Made by a program: the position numbers and the translations under genes. From positions 24,070-88,069 of the forward strand of contig ONLW01000007.1 in the NCBI GenBank assembly GCA_900318835.1: DNA of 64,000 nucleotides. Reading direction: 5' to 3'. The DNA comes from an uncultured Bacteroidales bacterium. Lineage in GTDB: Bacteria > Bacteroidota > Bacteroidia > Bacteroidales > P3. Shown here piece after piece: positions 58,161-64,000 of the stretch. Below the pieces are notes generated by a model, which was not told where the DNA came from, ran no database searches, and saw only the letters and a list, made by a program, of their open reading frames with translations. Numbering within the stretch: position 1 is the stretch's first letter; each line of letters starts with the position of its first letter.

Positions 58161-59813
58161 CTATTTCATCAATACCACTTTTCGTGCTGGCCGCTCGCCC
58201 ACTTTCACCATATAAACACCCGCAGTCAATGCCTCATTACGAACGCTGCGGCCTGTCATGTCAAACACTCTTACCTCGTCGGTCGTTCCCTCAACCACAA
58301 TACGACCATCATAAGAGTAAATACCTATGCTATTATCGTTGATATTCTCAATGCCTGCCGTACTATCCTCGGCGAACTCGGCTTGTATGGTTGTATCTTG
58401 CACCACCTCGATGTATCGGTGTGCATTGGTGTCACCATCGTCCCAGCGCACGAAATGGAAACCGCTGCTTGAATTGGCTTGTACCTCTGCTTGATTGTTG
58501 ATGCATTCAGGGTTGTGGAGTATCTGTACTGTGCCGTGTGTCTGGTTGTTGCTTGTGGCACTAAAGTTATAAGGGAACTCCTCAGCAATGTTGAACTGGC
58601 TCCAATGGCTGGCATTTTGATACGCCGGAGCAGCATCGCAAGTCACATGTAGGATAGTGCTTGCTGGAATGTTCGCGAAAGTGCTGTCAAAAGTGGTTGG
58701 TGGGTTCTCTCCGCTCATGTAAATATCTGTAATATTAGTGCAGCCTTTTAGAGCATAGTCGCCTATTATGGAGACATTGCTTGGAACGGACAATGACGTT
58801 AGACCATTCAGACCACAACACAAATAGGCGGGGATAACCTTAACGTTTTCGCCAATAGTGATACTGTTGATATTTCCGAGATTATAAAAAGCAGGAAGGG
58901 AGATTGGTGATATTTCGCCAGCAAAGACACAACTGTCCGCATTGAACGCCACACTGGTCAACCCACTACATCCTTTAAAGGCCCAGTTCCCAATGGATGT
59001 AACTCTTTCGGGAATGGAAATAGTGGTCAAACCAAAGCAATTCCAGAAGGAATATGCTCCAATTGAAGTAACGTTACTCCCAATTGTAACAGAAGATAAA
59101 CCCGCCAAACCATAACACAGATAATTCGGAATGACTTTAACATTTTCGCCAAATGTAAAAGTTGTTATCCCCCCAAGGTTATAAAACGCCGGTTCGTTAG
59201 AATTGGAAAAATCTCCTGCAAATGTACAACTGTCAGCATTGAACGAGACGGAAGTTAGTCCACTACAGTAATGGAATGCCTCGTTGCCAATATAAGTGAC
59301 CGCACTTGGGATGGTGATGGATGATAGACAATGGCAATATGAGAACGCATATTTGCCAATGAATGTTACTGCTTCTGGAATGGTAATTTGTGCAAGGGAA
59401 CTACAGCAAAAGAATGTGCCTTCACCGATGGAATCTATACCATTGGGAATATTGACCGAGGGCAAACCAGAACAATTAGAGAACGCATGCGAGCCGATGG
59501 CCGTAACAGCGTCGGGGATAACGATGGATGTTAGTTCATTGCAAGTAACGAATGCATTATTCCCTATGATAGTAACTGGATATGCTGTACCATTATGGGT
59601 AATGCTGTCTGGAATGATGAGATTACCCGAAGGTTTGGCGTAAGTGTTCCAGTTGGTAGTGTTCGGTGGACAAATGCTAATAGATTGATTAGTGCTGTCA
59701 AATTTGTAGTATATCCGTTGATTAGACGAAAGGTCGACATATCCATCAAAGTTTTGACAGATGGCCGGAATGGATATCAGTAGAAATGCTATTGGGAAGA
59801 AGATTCTTTTCAT
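58161..59813 (-). CDS. BspA-like leucine-rich repeat surface protein with T9SS tail
   Basis: 550 residues from the ATG at 59813. Signal peptide MKRIFFPIAFLLISIPAICQ. About a dozen BspA-type LRR_5 repeats (for example VTAIGSHAFSNCSGLPSVNI) fill residues 60-390. An InlB-B-like repeat follows (GFHFVRWDDGDTNAHRYIEV). The C-terminus (about 480-550, YDGRIVVEGTTDEVRVFDMT ... VYMVKVG) is a type A T9SS sorting domain. It is probably secreted and anchored by type IX secretion and binds host or bacterial surfaces. Upstream in-frame codons back to 59891 cover an upstream terminator and are not used. Confidence 0.9.
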   Translation of the reverse strand: MKRIFFPIAFLLISIPAICQNFDGYVDLSSNQRIYYKFDSTNQSISICPPNTTNWNTYAKPSGNLIIPDSITHNGTAYPVTIIGNNAFVTCNELTSIVIPDAVTAIGSHAFSNCSGLPSVNIPNGIDSIGEGTFFCCSSLAQITIPEAVTFIGKYAFSYCHCLSSITIPSAVTYIGNEAFHYCSGLTSVSFNADSCTFAGDFSNSNEPAFYNLGGITTFTFGENVKVIPNYLCYGLAGLSSVTIGSNVTSIGAYSFWNCFGLTTISIPERVTSIGNWAFKGCSGLTSVAFNADSCVFAGEISPISLPAFYNLGNINSITIGENVKVIPAYLCCGLNGLTSLSVPSNVSIIGDYALKGCTNITDIYMSGENPPTTFDSTFANIPASTILHVTCDAAPAYQNASHWSQFNIAEEFPYNFSATSNNQTHGTVQILHNPECINNQAEVQANSSSGFHFVRWDDGDTNAHRYIEVVQDTTIQAEFAEDSTAGIENINDNSIGIYSYDGRIVVEGTTDEVRVFDMTGRSVRNEALTAGVYMVKVGERPARKVVLMK

Positions 59814-59876
59814 GTCATTATATTTTTGATGTTGTTTTAACGCCAACTCCTCGAAAATATTGCCATGTCCACAAAC

Positions 59877-59901
59877 AAAAACCGCCACCATTCGGCGGCG
59901 G
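59877..59901 (-). terminator. terminator before the BspA-like gene
   Basis: On minus, CCGCC-GCCGAAT-GGTGGCGG hairpin followed by TTTTTG. It ends the broken small gene upstream (59943-60198). Confidence 0.6.
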
Positions 59902-59942
59902 AATAATCAGCGAGTTATTTCCGTTTTGCCGCAGCATGAGGG

Positions 59943-60198
59943 TTAATTGATAATCATCTTCGAAACTAATATCTTGTCCACTATCACCACATTTCCTTCA
60001 ATATGGAAAATGATGTTCAGCTGCTTGTTGTGTGTGCGAAGCTGTTTGAAAGACAGCCTGTTCCAGTTTCTCTACAAACTCTTCGACAGAGTGCAGCCTC
60101 TCCTTTGGGGTGGCCTGCAACGGCTGACTGTCTCTGTGGATGTCAATATTCCGCAAAGACTTTGACCTTGTGTTTCTTACGTTTACTGTAGTTTCCAT
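59943..60198 (-). pseudogene. frameshifted small gene next to IS30
   Basis: ATG at 60198 starts METTVNVRNTRSKSLRNIDI and runs to VEEFVEKLEQ. In that frame it ends at a TGA near 59998. The codon pattern continues in another frame as NRLSFKQLRTHNKQLNIIFH to a TAA at 59943, with SKMIIN at the end. So a single-base change seems to split one gene of about 85 residues. The product resembles small antitoxin or transcription-regulator-like proteins, without a firm family. A -7 box TACCTTTGC lies at 60227-60219. The IS30 copy begins 60 bases upstream. Confidence 0.4.
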
Positions 60199-60218
60199 AT
60201 TGGTTGTTGTTTCTGTTT

Positions 60219-60227
60219 GCAAAGGTA
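60219..60227 (-). promoter_or_regulatory. -7 box of the frameshifted small gene
   Basis: TACCTTTGC on minus, 21 bases before the METTVNV start codon. Confidence 0.55.
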
Positions 60228-60344
60228 CATATATTATTTGGAACAGCCAAATCTTGAATTCCAGTTACAAGTGCAACACTAAGTAGAAAAAAGAGCACCA
60301 AAATTTGGTACTCTCAGGTAAAATGACTACTTTTGTGTTGTCAA

Positions 60345-61318
60345 ATGAAAAGATATAATCACCTTACCAAAGAGCAAAGATACACAATTTCTGTGTGTCT
60401 GAGAAAAAAATGTCGCTGTCGGAAATCGCAGAATTGATAGATGCCAGTAAATCAATCGTCAGCAGGGAGATAAAAAGGAACTCCAACATGTACCGCCACT
60501 ATGTCGCAATCGATGCGCAGCAGTTCTCCGAGATGAGAAAAATGATTTCCAGGAGACCAAGGAAACTGTCGAAAGAGGATTGGCAGGACATCGAGCAGTG
60601 TCACAAGAGGCATTGGTCGCCGGAGACTATTGTCGGTGTCAGAAGGCGTGAGGGTAAGTCGTGTGTGTCGGTTGAGTGGATTTACCACATTATCCGGCGG
60701 GACAAGGAACGCGGAGGAACCCTCTACACCTACCTGCCGCATCACCTCAAGCATCGCAAAAGGCCTGTGAGTTCGCGCATCCCCATCAAGGACCGTGTGA
60801 GCATTGACGAGCGCCCTCCCGTGGTGGATGCCAAATCCCGTTTCGGCGACTGGGAACTGGACACCATCGTCGGAAAGGACGGCAAGGGGGCCATCGTCAC
60901 CATCGTGGAGCGCACCACCAAGAAAATGCTCATGGCAAAGTCCCCGAAGGGAAAGAATGCAAAGGCCGTGGCCAAGGTCATCGTCCAATTGCTCCGGACT
61001 TTCGAGCGTCATGTCCTTTCCATCACCACAGACAACGGTACAGAGTTCGCCGAGCACAAGTACATCGCCAAAATGCTGCACATCAAGGTCTATTTCACTC
61101 ACCCTTACTCCTCGTGGGAAAAAGGTCTTATCGAGAACACCAACAAACTTGTCAGGCAATACATCCCTTCCGGCACTGATTTCTCGACCATTAACGACGG
61201 CTTCCTTCTCTTTGTGCAAACCGAACTCAACCTCCGACCTAGAAAACTTTTGGACTTTTCTTCCCCCAAACAAAAATTTTTACTATCTTTGCATAATGGT
61301 GTTGCACTTCGATGTTGA
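60345..61318 (+). CDS. IS30 transposase, read through a -1 shift at an A7 run
   Basis: Frame 1 starts at ATG 60345 (MKRYNHLTKEQRYTISVCLR) and is out of frame with MSLSEIAELIDASKSIVSRE at 60410. The two join if one A of the run 60404-60410 is read twice: the heptamer A-AAA-AAA is in the right register for -1 slippage. The join gives the normal IS30 N-terminus and helix-turn-helix. DDE residues follow: DWELDTIVG, ITTDNGTEF and SSWEKGLIENTNKLVRQY. So either programmed frameshifting or a one-base deletion; the two cannot be told apart here. Confidence 0.8.
61284..61291 (+). promoter_or_regulatory. outward -7 box in the IS30 right end
   Basis: TATCTTTG within the last 40 bases of the IS, pointing towards the sigma factor gene at 61438. 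The -33 region lacks TTTG, so its strength is uncertain. Confidence 0.5.
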
Positions 61319-61437
61319 ATCTATATCCAAACTGGCAAACTTCTGGCAATAATTTTTTTGAAAAATTTTCGTTTTAGCTGTAACATTTCACCCCCTTTGC
61401 GCAATTATTTGGTGTAAAGGGACAAGAAAACTGCCAT

Positions 61438-61932
61438 TTGACTGCCAAGGAATATAACAAGGGAGTGCGCCTGTGGGCCGACGATGCGTTGCGTTTCGCC
61501 ATGCGATGCTGTCCGAGTAGGCCCGACTGTGAGGATGCCGTGCAGGAGGCTTTGGCCGCCCTCTGGAGCCACCGCGACGAGGTGCCGCGTGAGAAAGGCA
61601 AGAGCTACCTGCTCAGTTCGGCCTACCGCAGCCTGATGATGGCTTTGCGCCACGGCAAGGTGGTGAGGATGCACGAGGAGCAGTCGACAGTGGAGACCAT
61701 GCAGCAGCCCGACGAGCGCTTCGACCTCCGCGAGGCCATCGAGCACAGCCTCCAGGCGCTGCCCGAAGTGCAGAGGGCCATCCTCCAGCTCCGCGACGTC
61801 GAGGGATACAGTTACGCCGAGATAGGGAAGACCCTCGCGCTCAGCGACTCCCAGGTGCAGGTCTACCTCTTCCGTGCCCGCGTAACAATGAGAAAACAAC
61901 TGAAACAATTGGGATATGACAACAATAGATAA
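61438..61932 (+). CDS. ECF RNA polymerase sigma factor
   Basis: 164 residues with a TTG start at 61438; no ATG or GTG fits the conserved start better. Region 2 (ADDALRFAMRCCPSRPDCED, VQEALAALW) and region 4 (LREAIEHSLQALPEVQRAIL, DVEGYSYAEIGKTLALSDSQ) are clear. It directs RNA polymerase to a small regulon, typically envelope stress in Bacteroidota. The downstream anti-sigma gene overlaps by 17 bases. The IS30 right end lies 118 bases upstream and may influence its expression. Confidence 0.88.
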   Translation: MTAKEYNKGVRLWADDALRFAMRCCPSRPDCEDAVQEALAALWSHRDEVPREKGKSYLLSSAYRSLMMALRHGKVVRMHEEQSTVETMQQPDERFDLREAIEHSLQALPEVQRAILQLRDVEGYSYAEIGKTLALSDSQVQVYLFRARVTMRKQLKQLGYDNNR

Positions 61933-62692
61933 CAACAACTACGAGCTGTGGCTCCTGCGCTATGCCGAAGGCGAACTCACCGCCGCCGAGCGCGAAGCCG
62001 TGGAAGCCTGGCTCGCCGACCACCCTGAGGCCGCCGAGGAGCTGGCCCTCTACAGCGAGGCTCCGCGCCTGGAACGCGACGAGAGCGTCCGGTATGTTGC
62101 GATGCCATCGCAACAAACAAAGCCCCTCTGGCCGGCTCTCCTTCGCTGGAGCGCCGCTGCCGCTGTCCTCGCCGCCCTAATGGTCCCCGCCCTCCGTATG
62201 GGCACCATGGACACCCTCGAAACTCCCGCCCCGCTCCTCGCCGAGGCTGTCGATACTAAGCACCCTAATGTCTCTAAGGACTCTAAGGTCCTTAAAGACT
62301 CTATGGACCTTAAGGACTCTAAGATCCCTAAAAACCTTAACTTCTTTGAGAATAAGATAAAAAAGCCCCAGGAAGAATCCATCGCCGCCCTTACAGACAG
62401 CCTTGAACCAGAGATTGAACAGACCATCATCGAGGTTAATACTCTGATAGTTTACGAGACCGAACAGGTTAAGGAGGATACATTCTACACCACTGGCCTT
62501 ATTGCTTATGACCGCTCCGCCGATTGGGGCGATGTACTGCTGGCCGCCAACGATGCCTACCGCGAGAGCCTTAATGAGCGTCCGCTGGGCCGCATGGTCA
62601 GCCGTGTACTGCCCGACAGTCGCCAGCTTGAGGAGAACGTGGTGGAACCTCTACGTGAAAAGATTGACAATATTAAAAGTATAATTAAATAA
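61916..62692 (+). CDS. membrane anti-sigma factor
   Basis: 258 residues. The N-terminal domain (YELWLLRYAEGELTAAEREA, AWLADHPEAAEELALY) is the short helical domain of Bacteroidota anti-sigma factors; one membrane helix at about 76-95 (LLRWSAAAAVLAALMVPALR). The periplasmic part contains a Lys/Asp/Ser-rich linker (62256-62340) made of ten 9-base units, then a helical domain. It should hold the ECF sigma factor at the membrane until a signal arrives. Precedes an outer-membrane protein gene by 12 bases. Confidence 0.8.
   Translation: MTTIDNNNYELWLLRYAEGELTAAEREAVEAWLADHPEAAEELALYSEAPRLERDESVRYVAMPSQQTKPLWPALLRWSAAAAVLAALMVPALRMGTMDTLETPAPLLAEAVDTKHPNVSKDSKVLKDSMDLKDSKIPKNLNFFENKIKKPQEESIAALTDSLEPEIEQTIIEVNTLIVYETEQVKEDTFYTTGLIAYDRSADWGDVLLAANDAYRESLNERPLGRMVSRVLPDSRQLEENVVEPLREKIDNIKSIIK
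62256..62345 (+). repeat. 9-base array (CTAAGGACT type) inside the anti-sigma gene
   Basis: CTAAG, CTAAT, CTAAG, CTAAG, TTAAA, CTATG, TTAAG, CTAAG, CTAAA, TTAAC at 9-base intervals from 62256: ten units in frame, giving a repeated (K/N)(D/V)SK-type linker just outside the membrane helix. AT-rich against its surroundings. Confidence 0.75.
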
Positions 62693-62704
62693 ATAATTAA
62701 TGTT

Positions 62705-64000
62705 ATGAGACACAATCGATTTCTATTGGCATTGGCTGTGATGTCGCTCACAATACCGGTGCAGGCACAGCTTAATCCACTGCCCAAAGATGTGAACACA
62801 CTCGTCTTTAGGTATAGCAAGGCTATCATTGTTCCCGATACCGTCAACGGCTATGAGGATGCTGTGATGAACAATGGTTCCGGTACCCGTGTCGACGGCG
62901 GCTTGATGACCTTCTACATGTGGAATCATCCTGTCCGCATTCATCTGTGTACTGCCACAATCTCCTCTTTTGATGTGGGTAATAGGTCCGAGGTTGCTTT
63001 TGAAGGAACGTTCCACTTCCCAGACAAATTTGAGCTTAAAGTCTCCGATGTTTCAAAGGTGACCCTTGCCGACATAGACGATACCGTCAGTGCCAAGCGC
63101 ATGGACCTTACCCTAAAGGGTGTCGCCAATATCATCGCAAAAAGCAGATTGCAGCCGCATACCTACGACTTCAACCTTGAAGATTTTTCACACATGAAGG
63201 TTTTTCTCGTCGAGTGTATAGGCAACCGCGAGGATCGTGACCCGTCAAATGTCAGCAACAACGTTAATGCCATTGTTGATATTCCCTACTTCATCGTTTC
63301 CGAAGAACACATGCTGACTTTTACCAAGGACGGAGGTACAGGTGTCGATTCCAACCGCTTTGCGGGCAAACCGGTTGTTTTCAATCGAGAGGAGATAGAA
63401 GCTTTCTTTGCCGAGGATGATGACTTCATCGACCGTGAGAAAATGAAGAATTTTTCTTCTGTCACAAAAGAAAAGAGTTTCTCCGGAAACATTAAAGGCA
63501 AGTATGACGAAGAGAATATAGACGATGATAATATAGACTTCTACGACTATGACTTTTCCGACCCAGAGGAGGTAACCGAGTTTGTACAGAAAATCAAGGA
63601 GAAAATAAATAGAGGCCGTGCTTGGGGTCCCAATCTCGACTTCGCCTGGGGTTTCCACAACTGGGGCAAGGAGCGTATCAACGGCTTTGCCAGCACCGAT
63701 GATGATGCCTCCGTGCGCACCTCCTTTAACCATATCCTTCTGACCTTCAACTACCCCGTGCTTACCTCCAAGCGAGTGGCACTCTATGCAGGTCTCGGTC
63801 TGGAGTGGGACAAGTACAAGTTCACCACCCCCGAGGTCTTCTTCGACCCCGATGCTGCCGCCTTCACCGCCGGCACCGACGCCGACTGCTCCTCGCGCAT
63901 GCTGACGCGCTACGTCGTCGTGCCGCTCACCCTCCGCGTCGACCTCTGGCACGGCTGGCGCCTCACCCTCTCCGCCCTGCCCGGCATCCACTGGAGCGGC
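62705..64000 (+). CDS. outer-membrane beta-barrel protein, 3' end outside window
   Basis: 432 codons without a stop up to the window edge. Signal peptide MRHNRFLLALAVMSLTIPVQ ending before AQLNPL. Residues 20-190 form a non-barrel domain with alternating strands (LMTFYMWNHPVRIHLCTATI). The part from about 300 (GPNLDFAWGFHNWG, LYAGLGLEWDKYKFTTPEVF, PLTLRVDLWHGWRLTLSALP) is a beta-barrel of the outer-membrane-protein type. Preceded by sigma and anti-sigma genes, it may be the sensor, target or effector of that system. Function unknown. Confidence 0.82.
   Translation, partial: MRHNRFLLALAVMSLTIPVQAQLNPLPKDVNTLVFRYSKAIIVPDTVNGYEDAVMNNGSGTRVDGGLMTFYMWNHPVRIHLCTATISSFDVGNRSEVAFEGTFHFPDKFELKVSDVSKVTLADIDDTVSAKRMDLTLKGVANIIAKSRLQPHTYDFNLEDFSHMKVFLVECIGNREDRDPSNVSNNVNAIVDIPYFIVSEEHMLTFTKDGGTGVDSNRFAGKPVVFNREEIEAFFAEDDDFIDREKMKNFSSVTKEKSFSGNIKGKYDEENIDDDNIDFYDYDFSDPEEVTEFVQKIKEKINRGRAWGPNLDFAWGFHNWGKERINGFASTDDDASVRTSFNHILLTFNYPVLTSKRVALYAGLGLEWDKYKFTTPEVFFDPDAAAFTAGTDADCSSRMLTRYVVVPLTLRVDLWHGWRLTLSALPGIHWSG

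Larger units (their letters stand above)
60258..61320 (+). mobile_element. IS30 family insertion sequence
   Basis: About 1.06 kb bounded by inverted ends: ATTCCAGTTACAAGTGCAAC (from 60258) and the complement of GTTGCACTTCGATGTTGAAT (to 61320), sharing AAGTGCAACAC and ATTC. It carries one transposase gene that needs a -1 shift. The element's outer limits and target duplication cannot be fixed by eye. A Bacteroidota -7 box (TATCTTTG, 61284-61291) near the right end points outward towards the ECF sigma gene. Confidence 0.8.

Overview
The window reads as a chromosomal segment of an anaerobic Bacteroidota, most likely an uncultured Bacteroidales. The evidence is: the Bacteroidota promoter form (TTTG or TTG, about 19 bases, TAnnTTTG) in front of many genes; few Shine-Dalgarno sequences; a type IX secretion protein (PorQ) and a BspA-like protein with a type IX sorting tail; a DUF6266 protein; and lysine-fermentation enzymes (KamA, Kdd). 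No rRNA, tRNA, CRISPR array or prophage was recognised. Housekeeping genes look GC-rich and the accessory genes between them look AT-rich (judged by eye).

Layout. 1-1576: an accessory gene cut by the window edge and a GIY-YIG protein with a RAMA-like tail. 1630-3420: YgiQ-type radical SAM protein. 3671-10285: TetR-controlled tripartite RND efflux operon on the minus strand, ending in a PII-like gene and the tail of a second PII-like copy. 10429-15099: yajC, then a probable MurL-MurD2 pair for an alternative D-glutamate route in peptidoglycan synthesis, an M20 peptidase and an envelope lipoprotein. 15424-18871: glnS and small unknown genes. 18957-22723: structured RNA, lipoprotein and unknown genes, DUF4143 ATPase. 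22812-25373: pheT. 25685-34158: outer-membrane protein, RNA modification (RsuA-type pseudouridine synthase, RlmI-like methyltransferase, TsaB), YggS, four-helix-bundle cassette, YitT, rpe, folE, LolA. 34161-38020: orphan DppB permease, glycosyltransferase, TonB, DUF6266. 38021-43605: kdd, tcdA, kamA, porQ, lplA. 44228-47168: envelope operon and HepT/MntA toxin-antitoxin. 47343-52453: glyS, histidine kinase, LolC-like permease, tpiA. 53052-56633: serC-serA, ATP-grasp, mntP. 56641-57966: AT-rich cassette between inverted GC palindromes. 58161-61320: BspA-like surface protein, broken small gene, IS30 element. 61438-64000: ECF sigma factor, anti-sigma factor and an outer-membrane protein running off the end.

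The most unusual content lies between and inside genes. (1) Three copies of a long hairpin RNA (18966-19079 plus; 26366-26479 minus; 46245-46359 minus) have almost unrelated sequences in the basal helices, yet those helices remain paired around a conserved interior loop; each copy lies 76-144 bases upstream of a lipoprotein or outer-membrane protein gene. (2) At least ten short arrays of exactly four 7-base units, and about ten arrays of 9-base units (usually four, often CTAG plus five bases), occur in intergenic regions and inside essential genes; some occur as inverted pairs, including around a four-helix-bundle gene and as an 80-base insertion in pheT. (3) Five copies of a roughly 110-140 base element made of 11-base units lie in intergenic regions, four of them upstream of housekeeping promoters. 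These three sets, with the MurL-MurD2 pair, are the best candidates for new biology here.
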